Of a stretch of 64,000 nucleotides of DNA, positions 10,224-21,487 are shown piece by piece. The first letter of the stretch is position 1; every line of letters begins with the position of its first letter. Under the pieces are notes generated by a model, which was not told where the DNA came from, searched no databases, and saw nothing but the letters and a program-made list of their open reading frames with translations. The translations under genes and the position numbers were made by a program. Origin of the DNA: Halichondria panicea (Eukaryota; Porifera; Demospongiae; Suberitida; Halichondriidae); the NCBI RefSeq assembly GCF_963675165.1, contig NC_087389.1, forward strand, positions 2,576,001 to 2,640,000, in the 5' to 3' direction.

Positions 10224-11582
10224 TCAACAGTCTTCCTCTTTTTGAATGGTCTTACTCGGTACTCGGGCAGCAACTGGAAACTTGTCATCTTCATCACTTT
10301 TTTCTTGAGCTGATGCTATGTCTTTGACCTTCTCAAGCAACAAAACTGATGCATCGGCAGATTTACTGATGATATTTTTAAGAGCAGCAATCTCATCCAT
10401 CCTTTCTGTGAACAATTTTTCTCCTTCAGTTATAAGATCTGTAGCTTTTTGTTTCTCTGTTTGAGTTTCTTGGTCCACAAGCACTTTTGGCATTGGCTGA
10501 ACTTTGCTCACTTTAGGTGACATCTGAACTGGAGAAACAACCACTTCGGCAGATTGAGTAAGATCAAGCATAGGCACTTCGCGGACACATGAAGAGTAAC
10601 CAATTTGCATGGGGTTGATATTAGGATTAGTCAGTTGAAGACTTGGAGGGTAAGCTGCACCAAGGTAGGCACCAGGAGGAGGAAGAGAATACATATTGTT
10701 TAGAGATATTTTTCCTCGTTTCATAATCTCTTTTGCAGCTACACAGTGGTGGGTATGTCCAGAAGCTAACATGCTCTGCATGGTGTGCTTGCAGCCTACA
10801 AGCTTGTCCCACAAGATGAATCTCTGTTGAGACACATTTGGGTGACTTTCTTTGTTGAAGTAAGGGATAAGTTCTGGCATGTTTTGCATGTTTGTCTTGA
10901 AGCATCGCACAACTTTGTCAAAATTAAACTCTCCACTCAGCAAGAGATGAATAATGCTGCAAGATGGAGAAGCTATTTCCAAACAAAGTTGAAAGTATGC
11001 AAAACCGTGTGCCGAAGCTGCAACAAGGCAAAGAATACCATCAAAAGATTTCGAGTACTGGTACTCCATCCCTTGGACTGGGTGGTCACTACGGATATGT
11101 TTGGTTATGAACGGCATGTCTCGGGCTTGGACTTCAAAGAACATGACTGCACAGGTCTTGTAGTCTCGGAAGTTGATTGCACTGCCACTCTTAGTCGACA
11201 GAGTGTGCAATCCACCACCTCTCATGATGGGAAGGAGCATGGCATCCAAGAAACGATTGCAGAGGCCCTGACAAGTGTCGACAGTTATGCCAAAGCAGTT
11301 CTTCATGTTGATTATGCAGAAGTCTCTGGAAACAACACCGCCAAAATTGATGTCTTTTTGGAACCTGGGCTCGTCACAAGGTTGATCAAAGTAGACTAAG
11401 ATGGCCCCCTTCCTCATGCCCCTGTGCAGCGAAAGCACATCGCCATTTTCCATTGCAAACCTCACAGTTTTCACTGTGAGTCTAATTCTAAGTACTTGTA
11501 ATGTAGGAGCGGCCGAGTACACACGCGTTCCGTGAGCAACTTCACCATGGCGATTAACCAAAATAACATCATGAGCAGACAT
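10224..11582 (-). CDS. Virus-like element protein, 452 aa, C-terminal coiled coil
   Basis: Outermost leftward gene of the element. The first 230 residues are mixed alpha/beta in style and cysteine-rich (for example CIINMKNCFGITVDTCQG near residue 90). Residues about 310-345 are proline-rich (SLPPPGAYLGAAYPPS). Residues about 375-425 form a probable coiled coil (TQTEKQKATDLITEGEKLF and following heptads). The C-terminus is acidic and then basic. I recognise no family. The ATG lies about 50 bases downstream of a minus-strand TATATAAAG at 11,633-11,641. A structural or assembly role is only a guess from its position. Confidence 0.6.
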   Translation of the reverse strand: MSAHDVILVNRHGEVAHGTRVYSAAPTLQVLRIRLTVKTVRFAMENGDVLSLHRGMRKGAILVYFDQPCDEPRFQKDINFGGVVSRDFCIINMKNCFGITVDTCQGLCNRFLDAMLLPIMRGGGLHTLSTKSGSAINFRDYKTCAVMFFEVQARDMPFITKHIRSDHPVQGMEYQYSKSFDGILCLVAASAHGFAYFQLCLEIASPSCSIIHLLLSGEFNFDKVVRCFKTNMQNMPELIPYFNKESHPNVSQQRFILWDKLVGCKHTMQSMLASGHTHHCVAAKEIMKRGKISLNNMYSLPPPGAYLGAAYPPSLQLTNPNINPMQIGYSSCVREVPMLDLTQSAEVVVSPVQMSPKVSKVQPMPKVLVDQETQTEKQKATDLITEGEKLFTERMDEIAALKNIISKSADASVLLLEKVKDIASAQEKSDEDDKFPVAARVPSKTIQKEEDC

Positions 11583-11632
11583 TCTACAAATTCACAAAAA
11601 GTGTGATAATACTACACTACAAAAGTTTCAGT

Positions 11633-11641
11633 CTTTATATA
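11633..11641 (-). promoter_or_regulatory. TATA-type box for the 452-aa gene
   Basis: The minus strand reads TATATAAAG about 50 bases before the ATG at 11,582. The same 9-mer lies before the gene at 13,320-14,058. Confidence 0.5.
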
Positions 11642-11643
11642 GT

Positions 11644-13271
11644 TCACAGAATGCCACAAGAGGCCTTTGAAGGGATTCCTTCAGGGTCTGCCTTTTCTCC
11701 AGTGGTTTCTATGTATTCGCAGTCAAGCTGAGACTTGTTCCTGGTGAACTTCCTTTGCTGCGTTCCGTCTACAGCCAGCCGAGCATGAATCATGGTTTTG
11801 GCTTTGGCAAAGTGTATGCAAAGGTTGAACCACTTAGCTTGTGGCTTGTATTTTTTCACATCGTTTGGTTCTTCGTCATATTCTGTGACTGCATCAGACG
11901 TGGAAAGCGTCACAGTCCCTTGTCCACTGGAAAGAGGTGTGACAGCTCCCACTTGTAGAAGGCCAACCAGAGGAGCAGGCATTCCGGTTATTGCACTAAG
12001 GGTCTCCAGGTCCCAGCCAAACCCAAAGTTAGTTCCAGAAACAGGGAAAGCAATGGTCACAATGTGCCCCTTCAGCCAGCTCACAGTTCCCCGGACATAC
12101 TCTTGCACCTGGTACCTGTTGGTGGATTGCAGTGTGAAAAGGGCAGCTTCCAGATACAGCCAGGTCTCGTTGGCATCACAGACAAATTGCGTGCGAACAG
12201 CAAGAGGGATTTTGGCCTCCCTCTCAGGGTTTCTTCTGAGGAAGCTGAAGCAATCCAGGATGAAGAGCTTGTGAGACCTGGTCTTCAATTCTCTGTCCAA
12301 GTGCTTGTACAGAGGAAGATCAAGGACAGGAATGCTTAGGGGGTATGCATCTTTGTCTTTTGGAAAACCGTTGATCGGGTCGACATAGATGTCTGGATAG
12401 AGGGGGTGAGGCATTCTGTTGTCTGCCAATATCTTGTTCATTGGCGTCGGATGCTTCCACTCAAAATGCTCAAAGGCCCACTCGATGAAGAGGCCTTTGA
12501 ACTCCTTCCCATATCCCAGTTTCCTGATCTTGACTGAGGGCACTTTCACGGGGTATCCAAGGAGCTTGTCAAAGAGTGAGTCTTTGTCGTGTGGATACAG
12601 ACACCACAGGTGCACCCTCTTCGTCAATGTACCATTGACCACCTGCGAGTAAAATCGATGAATGAAAGTGCACAGGCCATCATTCTATCAACTCTACTCA
12701 CCCCATACTTCGTCACAGTCGGCATCAATGTCTCCAGGTATGACCTTAGTAGTGACAACAACGGCACCTTCCTCCAGAGGGACATCTTCTTTGAATTCCA
12801 CTTGACCTGAATGAGGGGCAGTGCCGACATCAATCTCGCCTCGCTTACAGATATCCACTACTACTCCTCACCTTCTGTCATTTTTGTGTTTGCAGACAGC
12901 CCAGCCATTATCTTCTCCAGGTACTTGGCACGCTTCATGTCTTCGGCCATGTCCCCAGTCTGCTGCATGAGGATCTTCACCTTGTGGGGCTTGGCAACCT
13001 TGGGGTCAGGATTCTTGAGTTCTATGGCAGTGTAAGACCCAGGAGCTATGAGACCAACCAAAGGCTGTGCTCCAGGCATCATTCTGATCTCTCCGTCTAC
13101 CTCTTCGTCGGATGGATCCTCTACAACAGGTGTCGGTTCTGGTGTCGGTTCACAAGTAGTTGTGGTACACTTCTGATCAGTACAATTGATCTCTTTAGTG
13201 CATGGGTTTGTCTCAGTAGATTTTTTAACCCTCTTAGTCGGAGCAGGATTGAGTTTGAAGACTCCATTCAA
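11644..13271 (-). pseudogene. Virus-like element gene region, unrecognised, possibly spliced
   Basis: Leftward open frames cover this region. The right-hand one is threonine-, proline- and acid-rich (TTTCEPTPEPTPVVEDPSDE), with a VGLIAPGSYTAIELK stretch. The left-hand one (332 codons) has long hydrophobic and aromatic segments (FPVSGTNFGFGWDLETLS, PLVGLLQVGAVTPLSSGQG). The intervals between frames have GT-AG-like edges, so splicing is possible, but some breaks may also be present. I recognise no domain. Beta-rich segments would suit a structural protein, which is an inference. Confidence 0.45.
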
Positions 13272-13319
13272 ACTCCAAGTGGCATGCCATCATCCATGTC
13301 GGTCACACTTGTCAGGCGC

Positions 13320-14058
13320 TCAATTTGGTCTGGTCTGAGAGCAGAGAGTGGCACTTTGCTGAGTGGAGTCTGTGGCAGCTGAGTCGACAATTTCCACAAT
13401 GGATGCGGTCTGACTGAAGTCAAAAGGTGGCTTCTCCAGGGGACTGCTGGCATCCATACCTTCGTCTGTAAAGTCTTCCCCTTCCTTGAATTGCCTCATG
13501 CGCTTCTTGAACTGTTCCGTGCGTGCCACCTTCTTCCTCTCAAAGTCCAGTTCGGCTTCGGTAAGTTTGGTGACCAGTTCGTCGTCAAGAGGGCCATCAG
13601 TGTACTCTTTAATGCGCTCTTCAGCCATCTTCTTCCTTCTCTCAAAGTGCTCTCTCCTCTGTTTGTTGTGCTGCTTCCAGTGCTCTTCGTATTCTCGTTC
13701 CAGCTGTTTTATATCAGGGGGGGGCCTGTCAGGTTGGTCAAGCGACTTAGACTTGCTTCTGATCAGGTCAAGGAATTCCACAAAATCAGTCTTTTTTTGC
13801 TTCAGCCACAGTTCAGCCTGGTCCCCTGCACCTGGATTGGCTCTGTTGAACTTGAGGACTTCCTCGTTGTGCAAGCGAACCATGTCTGCCAAAGCTTGAT
13901 CCATTTCTTGTGGAATTTCCACCGGCTCAGTCACACGGGAACGTGCCAGCTTCACAAGCTGTGATCCCAAAGTGTTTACTTGATGATCGGGAAAAGAACC
14001 AGCCAAACTCATGCTCAGGAATATTGCAATGAAAGAGATTGACAGTAGGGTGGTCATG
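13320..14058 (-). CDS. Virus-like element protein with signal-like N-terminus and charged coiled coil
   Basis: An upstream in-frame extension reaches 14,168, but a minus-strand TATATAAAG lies at 14,066-14,074, so the start is probably the ATG at 14,058 (MTTLLSISF) or the one near 14,012 (MSLAGS). From 14,058 the N-terminus is a hydrophobic segment of about 18 residues ending LAGS, like a signal peptide or membrane anchor. The remainder is very charged and helical (KQLEREYEEHWKQHNKQRRE, ERRKKMAEERIKEY), a probable coiled coil, and ends in an acidic, serine-rich tail. No family is recognised. A secreted, membrane-bound or virion-surface stalk role is possible but unproven. Confidence 0.5.
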
Positions 14059-14065
14059 ATGCCAA

Positions 14066-14074
14066 CTTTATATA
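14066..14074 (-). promoter_or_regulatory. TATA-type box
   Basis: Minus-strand TATATAAAG, identical to the box at 11,633-11,641. It lies only eight bases before the ATG at 14,058, which argues that translation may start at the next in-frame ATG near 14,012. Confidence 0.45.
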
Positions 14075-14202
14075 GTCGTAAAACAAAAAGAGCGTCCTTT
14101 AAATAGAACATACAAGGCGAAGCTATACAAAAACAGGAAATGAAACTAGCTACACATGCAATAGTCATTAGATTGGTCCATTTGGTCTAGTGGCGATGAA
14201 CA

Positions 14203-15435
14203 CTACATGTTCTCTGTGACTGGCGATGCACATATGGTCTCCCCATCAGTCAGACCCAGGACCCCTATCTTAGTCCTGGGCGACAGCACTTTTCCGTCCA
14301 CTTTTCCGTCCATTGTCTTGAATTCCACTTCCTCAGGTGCATGCACATCTCCGTTGTCAAACAGCTCCTTTGCAATCTTCATCAGGGTGTTGTTTGTAGA
14401 TATTTTGTAGTGTTCTTCGTTGTTGTTGATTTGAACAATGAGTTCAATTTTCTGGGTAGAAGGTGGGGGCATGGGCATGCAGTCTTCGCCTTCTGTGCAA
14501 GGCCTCTTCCTCGGGTTGGCAAAGAAGTTAGCCCTGTCCTTCTTTTGAACTTGCCCCAGCACAAGTCCGTAAATGTTGATAGTCTGTCCAAATTCTTCTC
14601 TCATGCTTTTGATGTCTGGGTCAATGTACTGGTTGTCAGACGTGAACAGAGCCACATTAAGAGTGAGGCCTTCAGAAGACACCATCTCAATCGCTTTCAG
14701 GTAGACATCGTTGGCAGAGCAGTCTGTGGCGTTCTCAGACAGAACAATTTCCTGCATGGGTCTGGGAATGATGACCTTCTGTTTCTGAACAACAGGCTTG
14801 GGCTTTGGCTTGGGGGGTTTGGGCTTGGGGTGGTGGTGCTTCCTGAACAGGAGGTTGCCGTCTGTTTGTTGTTCGCCAGTTGCTCCGTCCCAGTTGGTCG
14901 GGGAGACAGAGCACAGGGCTGCAGTGCATTCGGGAGTGGGATAACCTTTTTCAGTAAAAACAACGCCTTGGGCCGACATGAAGGAGGTGGGTGGAACTGG
15001 AGGTCCAGGAAAGCCACCCTTGCCGTTGGCTTCCACCATCATGTCTTCGTTTGCACAGCAGCACTGCACAGCCGTTTGGTGAGCAACACAGGCTGCAAAG
15101 GTATTGAGGTCCACCGAAGGTCCTCCGACAAGGAAGGAAACAGGTGCCAATGGACAGTTTTCGTAGTCCACACGGATCTCGATGAGCTCCCACCTCTCGT
15201 CTTTCTCTGTCTTCAGTTCTTCTAGCACCGATTTGTCTGGAGCCACATGCACCCAGGTGGGTTTTTCTCCAGGGCACTTGACTCTGAAGTTGACCTTGAA
15301 CAGCTTGCCTGGGAAGTACTTGGCAATCATGCTGTGCAGGGTCCCAACAGGGTCTTTTGTCCACTCCCATAGCTCTTCCACTTCTGTGTAGCCAACTGTC
15401 AAGTTGAGGCGGATTGCTTGTTTCAGAGAAGACAT
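14203..15435 (-). CDS. Virus-like element protein, about 410 aa, ubiquitin/SUMO-like C-terminus
   Basis: The frame is open from 15,492, but a TATAAAAGG on the minus strand at 15,476-15,484 suggests that transcription begins later, so the ATG at 15,435 (MSSLKQAIRL) is preferred. The middle is rich in cysteine (CVAHQTAVQCCCANED) and then in lysine and proline (KPKPPKPKPKPVV). The last 80 residues (KIELIVQINN, then VEFKTMDGKVDGKVL, then IGVLGLTDGETI) follow the strand-helix-strand order of ubiquitin/SUMO-like beta-grasp domains, including the DG turn and the late L-x-DG-x-TI strand. No diglycine tail is present, so it would not act as a conjugated modifier. The family assignment is tentative. 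Confidence 0.55.
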   Translation of the reverse strand: MSSLKQAIRLNLTVGYTEVEELWEWTKDPVGTLHSMIAKYFPGKLFKVNFRVKCPGEKPTWVHVAPDKSVLEELKTEKDERWELIEIRVDYENCPLAPVSFLVGGPSVDLNTFAACVAHQTAVQCCCANEDMMVEANGKGGFPGPPVPPTSFMSAQGVVFTEKGYPTPECTAALCSVSPTNWDGATGEQQTDGNLLFRKHHHPKPKPPKPKPKPVVQKQKVIIPRPMQEIVLSENATDCSANDVYLKAIEMVSSEGLTLNVALFTSDNQYIDPDIKSMREEFGQTINIYGLVLGQVQKKDRANFFANPRKRPCTEGEDCMPMPPPSTQKIELIVQINNNEEHYKISTNNTLMKIAKELFDNGDVHAPEEVEFKTMDGKVDGKVLSPRTKIGVLGLTDGETICASPVTENM

Positions 15436-15475
15436 GTTGGCTGGAGCTGTAGATGCCAGTCCCATTTGGAGCCCT

Positions 15476-15484
15476 CCTTTTATA
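15476..15484 (-). promoter_or_regulatory. TATA-type box
   Basis: The minus strand reads TATAAAAGG, the same 9-mer as the plus-strand box at 30,766-30,774. It lies about 40 bases before the ATG at 15,435, which favours that start over the upstream ones. Confidence 0.5.
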
Positions 15485-17485
15485 CAAATCACAGTTTTAT
15501 GTTTTCATTAAAAATTCCTTTAAAGGTAATACACAGTTTTATGTTTTCTATCTACATCTGTTCCTCGAATGTTAATGTCACATGATTTCCAGTCTGTATC
15601 AAGTCTATGGCTTCCTCAACAGTCACATCAGGCAATGGAGCTGCCATCACTGCTTCGTCTCCATCGGTGGTCAGGTAGTAGACTTTGTAGCCTTCAAAGT
15701 TAAATTCTCGATAAAGGTCATGGTAGAGGTCTCCAATGGGCGAAGTCTTCTTGAACCACCTGACAAAGGGTGCTCCATCGGGCAATACAGCACTGAACTT
15801 TATCATTTGCTGTTCCAAGAGCAAAGCCAGGCCCTGTTTGTATGCATACATTTCCTCTTCTTGGACTTTGCTGCGAGAAGCTTTGGGAGCAGGCATATGC
15901 ACTTGAATGCCTGCATGAGAAAACACTTTCTTGACAGACAGCTGAACGTGTGGGTCTTCAGAAGCCAGCACAGCTCTGGCCAAAGGTTTGAAAGGGTTGC
16001 CATCAGAGCAAGACATGGGGTGCTTGTAAGCTCGCATCATGTAGACAAGCAGTTCCTCCACGTCGTAGACCAAGGAGGGAGGTATGGGAGTGTGCATGGT
16101 GTCTTCAGACCTCAGATGAAGGTCATTGTTTGAACCCACACTGAACACAACACTTGTGAGAGGGTGGTACTGAAAGAGTTCTCTGTAGTTGTGACTCCCC
16201 TGGTAGGGCATGCTTTCGGACACAGACAGCATGCTGTCTGTCTTCCAGTCTGCATGCACTATCTTCTTGTGAGTCACAGCAGGGGAGTTTTCTGGGCTGA
16301 ACCCAAAGAGAGTCTTGAACTTGGTGTCCTCGATTTCCCACTGGTTGTAGGCCATCTTCACTTGATAGGTGAGCTCAGAGTCCCTCCTGACATAGCCAAA
16401 GTAGTTGCTGGGGTCTTTGACATCCATGGGTTTGCCATGAACTCCCCCAGTGTTGTCTGGTTCCTCCAGGCAGAGGGGCAGGATGAAGGTGTCGTACACA
16501 TGCATTCTGTTGTGGGGAGCAAGTGCACCCATGCCATGCTCTGTGCTGTCGTCTTCCTGCCACCTCTCTGTGCAGTCGACTTCGTACACAATCACATCAC
16601 TTTCGCTCTTGTCCTTGAATCTGAGCATTTTCACGTCTGGAGCATGCACATTGGGCTCCACATTGAAGCTATCTATCTTGATGGTTTTCAGGTCTGCAGA
16701 TTTGGGGTCTTTGTGATCTGCATCAGAAGTCCAGGACTTCACACTCTGCACATTGGTTATGGTGGTCTGTCGCCTGTCCACCACTCCAGCCAGCTTCCAC
16801 TCCAGTGCCTGTTTGTCTTTGACATCAATGAGTTGGTCTGGCTCGACAATGTCTGCAAACTCTTGCTGCTGCTTCAGTGTCACAGGTGCATGCTTTGACC
16901 TTGTCTTGGGATCTGCAAACTCTTTGGCCACATTGTGTGCATTTGTGAAGTGCAGGGGAAGGCTGGAGATGTGAGTCTTTCAGCACATGAGAGACTCTCC
17001 CTTGAAGTTGCAGGGCAGGCTCCCTGTGGCCGGAGCTCCCTTGTACTTTTCTCCAGGAATGATGCCAACGTTCTCCACAAGTGCCACCACCTCTGGAAAG
17101 TCGTAGTTGCCAATCAGAGCAATGCCTGTGAGTTCTGTGAAGATGGAGTGACCCCTCCTGGCAACTTGTCCAGTGGAGAAATCCACACAGGTCTCAGAGA
17201 CACTGAGTGGCAGGGAGAGGAAGGGACCCACAGGGTTGAGCCCGTTGATTTCCATGGGAAGACCTTTGGTGACATCAGACATGTCAATTGCCATTGTGTA
17301 CTCTTTGGTGTCTATCAGAGTGCAGCCAAACTGGTCCTGGAACTGGTCTCTGCTCAGAGTGGTGTGAGCACCAGTCACAGTCTTGAGCAGTTCTGGAGGT
17401 ATGTCTGGATAGTTTTCCGGCTCTTTGGCAATTTCAGATGCCAGGTCCATCACCACATGAGTGGGCAGGTGTCTGTTGAGCACCT

Positions 17486-17776
17486 TGTTCGCAGATATCG
17501 CAGTTGACACTAGTCACACTTTGTTCAATAACAGTAGTAGACAACAGAAACAGCATAACACTCATAACCTAATCATAACCTAGCTTGCAAGAACTTATAT
17601 ACAGAACACATATAACTCTAGATTGTTCTACCTAGTTCTCTAATGTCAAAGTTCAGCAGCAGCTACAGTTCTAGAACAAACATTAACTAGAATAATCTAG
17701 ATGTACAGTCTAAGTGAAGAGTTCACCTAATCACTACACTTGTGGTTTACCACTTGATCAATTACTTCCTCTAACA
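17486..17776 (-). repeat. Copia 3' LTR
   Basis: 291 bp, identical by eye to 21,197-21,487. The purine tract next to it (minus strand AAGTGGGAG, 17,777-17,785) is the expected polypurine tract. Confidence 0.92.
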
Positions 17777-20700
17777 CTCCCACTTAATTTATCATGTGGG
17801 GAAGACATCAGTTTCTTGAGTCCCATGTTACGACGTAGCTTCTCAAAATTTGCCTTGGGTAACGGTTTCGTAAAAATGTCGGCAATCATTTCTTCGGTCG
17901 GGCAGTACTGTAAACTGACTGTGCCGTCACTGACAGCTTCTCTAATATAGTGGTGGCGGATGTCGATATGCTTTGTCCTTGCCTGTACCACTGGGTTCTT
18001 AGCTATACATATAGCTCCTTGATTATCTTCCATGATAACGGTTGCTTGCTTCTGTGATACATGGAAATCCGATAGAAGTCGTTTGATCCATACAGCTTCT
18101 TGGGTTGCTGTACTCAGGGCAACATACTCTGCCTCACAGGTAGAGAGTGTGACAATTGGTTGTTTCTTGCTTAACCAACTGACAGGTCTGTTACTTATGA
18201 GAAACAAATTCCCACTCGTTGAGTGCCGGTCATCCAAGTCACCTGCATAGTCTGCATCAGAATAGCCAATCAGACTACTTCCATCCTCCGTTTTCCTGTA
18301 TTGCAAGGTAATGTCCAAATTTCCCTTGAGGTATCGTAAAATTCGCTTCACAGCAGTTAAGTGAGCTTCTGATGCCTTTGAGCTAAATTTTGACACGACT
18401 CCCACTGCTTGAGAAATGTCGGGTCTGGTTGCAACGGCAGCATACAGCAAGCTTCCAACTATCGATTGGTACATCACTGAATCCACAGCCTTGCTAACAT
18501 TGTCATCCTTTCGTAATCTCACATTTGAATCAGCAGGGGTAGAGACGGGTTTAGCATCTTGAAGATTGTATTTTTCAAGCATCTTTAGTCGGGCTTTAAA
18601 CCTCTCTATCTCTCCGTCTCCTTTGTACTTGATCTTGAAGACCCACTTACTGCCAATCGTTTCTCTTCCTCTTGGCAGTTCCACAAGATCCCATGTCTCG
18701 TTCTGTAGGAGTGAGTCATACTCCAAATCGGCTGCTTCTTTCCACTCATTTGAGAGATCACCTGCCAATGCTTCGTCCATAGTATTTGGTTCAGCAATCT
18801 GATGTGCTACATAAGCCACATGTGGAATACTGGCTGTAGCTGTGTCAGCATACTCATCTATTCCAAAACGAACAGGAGGTTGCCTGGTGCGTTCAGATTG
18901 TCTTCTCTCTTCTGACTCAGCCTGCTCCTCCTCTGTCTCTGATTCGATATCAGGGTTTTGCTCTACCTCAATTGTTTCAAGTAGATCACCTTTAGGGACT
19001 TCCTCTGTTTTCTGTCCAAAATCTTGCTCATTGAAGATCACATCTCTCCGAATATAGATTTTCGATGTCTTCTCATCCAACAGTCTGTAGGCTTTCGACT
19101 GAATAGAATATCCGACAAACCGAAGTTTCACAGCTTTCTTATCGAGCTTCTTTCTCTGCACATCAGGTACATGTGCATATGCCATACAGCCAAACACTTT
19201 CATGTGTGCAATGTTGGGTACGTTTCCATTCCAGACTTCCATTGGTGTCTTCGTATCCTTGATAGCAGTTGTTGGAGTACGGTTTCTGATGTACGCTGCA
19301 GTTTCTACAGCTTCAGCCCAAAATCTTTCAGGTAATCCTGCATGAGCCATCATTGACCGAGCTGTCTCCATGAGGGTTCTGTTCATCCTCTCCGCAACAC
19401 CATTCTGTTCTGGAGAATGTGGTACCGTAAGTTCCTGGCGTATACCTTTTGACTTCAGATAGCTCCTAAACTCCTTAGACAGGTACTCTCCTCCGTTATC
19501 GCTCCGCAATGTACCCACTCTCTGACTGCAGTCATTGAATACACGAGTTTCAAATTCCTTAAATTTCTCAGGAACTTCAGATTTACTTTTGAGAAAGTAG
19601 ACGGCACAACATCTTGAGTAATCATCGATGAAAGTGACAAAATACTTGTTTCCACCAATAGAGTCCGTAGGCATTGGACCGCATACGTCACTGTGCACAA
19701 GTTGAAGCTTCCTCTTGGATCGTATTTCTCCCACTGCCTTGAAAGGTTTTCGTTTCATCTTTCCAGCGATACATCCCTCACAAAATGACAGCTTAGCTCG
19801 TTTTGGTAATTTGATACCAGTAGCCAGCTTCTTGTAGGACATATTTTTGATGCATTGCTCACTTGCATGTCCCAGTCTAAAATGCCATACGTCAAAATTG
19901 TTGTCTTTCTGAGCATTCACCAGTGTTGCTGCCTCAGAAAGAATCGCTTCACAATCGAGTTGATAGAGTTTATCCACCAATGTTCCCATTCCATGGAGAT
20001 GTCCATTTCCGTCTCGAATCCAGCATCGAGAGTGACCAAACTTGATGAAGTCTCCTTTGGATACAGCTGCTCTTACTGAGAAAAGATTACAGGCTAGCTT
20101 AGGAACATACAAAACCTTGCACGTAACAAATTTCTTTGGTTGGCTAACTTTGAAGCACATCCTCAAGTGAACACTTCCAAAACCAACTGCATCCACAGTC
20201 CGTCCATCACCTAAACCAACTTTCTCAGGAACCTCAAATTCTTGGTAGTCAGTCAACAGTTCTTTGTCCCAGGTCATATGACTGGATGCTCCAGAATCTA
20301 CCAGCCATTTACCATCTTGAGATCCATCTTGTGATGCTGCAAATGCACTGCCTTCTTCAGACTCGGATTCTTTGTCTTCCTCTCCAGCAGTCTCTGCCTT
20401 GTGTGATGGTCCCTTCTTTGCTTTGGGACAGTCCCGTCGAAAATGACCTGGTTGTTGACAACCATAGCAAATAGGTTTCCGTGGCTTGAATTTCCTCTTT
20501 GATTCTCCTCCAAACAGTGCTGCATCTCCTCTTTGTGCATCAGAGTTTCCTGAGTGTCCTCGTCCAAGCATTTTCTGCTCCTCATGAGCTAGAGCTTGCT
20601 GCACATAGTTGAGCGAGATACCGTCAACCCGGGCTTCCAGAGCAGTAACAAGTGTGGAGTAGCTTTTGGGCAAGCTTCCTAAAAGAGTAACCACCTGGTC

Positions 20701-21196
20701 TTCTTCAGCGATAGGAGCACCAATTGCTGCTAATCGGTCCGTCAACTCCTTCATGCGCTTCAGGTGTTTCTCGATCGATGTCCCCTCCTTCATCTCCATC
20801 CGGAAGTATTGCTTCTTCAGGAAAAGTTTGTTGGCTAGAGTGTCACGCTCAAAATGGTTTCTCAGGGCATCCCAAGCTTCTCTCGGCTGCTCATACGACG
20901 TCACAAGATACAACTGAGAAGTTTTTATCGCCAGGACAATTGAAGAGAATGCCTTCTGCGACTTCTTCAAAAACTCAGCACGGGCTGCTGCTGTCGCATC
21001 CTCTGCAAGCTCCTCGGTTCCGTCCACAACTTCCCAGACACCTTTTGCAAGTAGCAAGTGTTTCATCTGGAACTTCCAAGTGGTCCAGTTAGAGTCATCT
21101 AACTTATCGATCACCCACTTCTCATCTGTCGTAGCCATAGTCTAGTCTTGAACAAAATTCAGTGTAATAAGTCCGTAGGGATCTGGGCCCATAACC

Positions 21197-21487
21197 TGTT
21201 CGCAGATATCGCAGTTGACACTAGTCACACTTTGTTCAATAACAGTAGTAGACAACAGAAACAGCATAACACTCATAACCTAATCATAACCTAGCTTGCA
21301 AGAACTTATATACAGAACACATATAACTCTAGATTGTTCTACCTAGTTCTCTAATGTCAAAGTTCAGCAGCAGCTACAGTTCTAGAACAAACATTAACTA
21401 GAATAATCTAGATGTACAGTCTAAGTGAAGAGTTCACCTAATCACTACACTTGTGGTTTACCACTTGATCAATTACTTCCTCTAACA
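21197..21487 (-). repeat. Copia 5' LTR with adjoining primer-binding site
   Basis: 291 bp, identical by eye to the other LTR. Directly inside it (21,183-21,196) the minus strand reads GGTTATGGGCCCAG. This is complementary to the anticodon arm of initiator methionine tRNA, the half-tRNA priming arrangement known from Drosophila copia. Confidence 0.9.

Larger units (their letters stand above)
17486..21487 (-). mobile_element. Ty1/Copia LTR retrotransposon (fossil, young)
   Basis: Two 291-bp LTRs, TGTTAG at one end and CGAACA at the other, flank a leftward gag-pol frame (17,758-21,138). Parts in order: a gag with CCHC knuckle (CYGCQQPGHFRRDCP), an aspartic protease (DSGASSHM), an integrase (H-H-C-C, then a DDE core with SDNGGEY) and an RT/RNase H part (YSDADYAGD, STCEAEYVAL). 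The 5-bp duplication CACCT flanks it at 17,481-17,485 and 21,488-21,492. The two LTRs look identical, so the insertion is very young. It looks nearly whole, with about one break. It inserted into a gene of the virus-like element. Confidence 0.93.

Noticed and set aside
14341-15225. 294-codon open frame on the plus strand
   Set aside because: It is antisense to the 410-aa gene, which has better composition and a promoter box; the plus frame has no protein-like features.
16164-16898. 244-codon open frame on the plus strand
   Set aside because: Antisense shadow of the largest leftward gene of the element.
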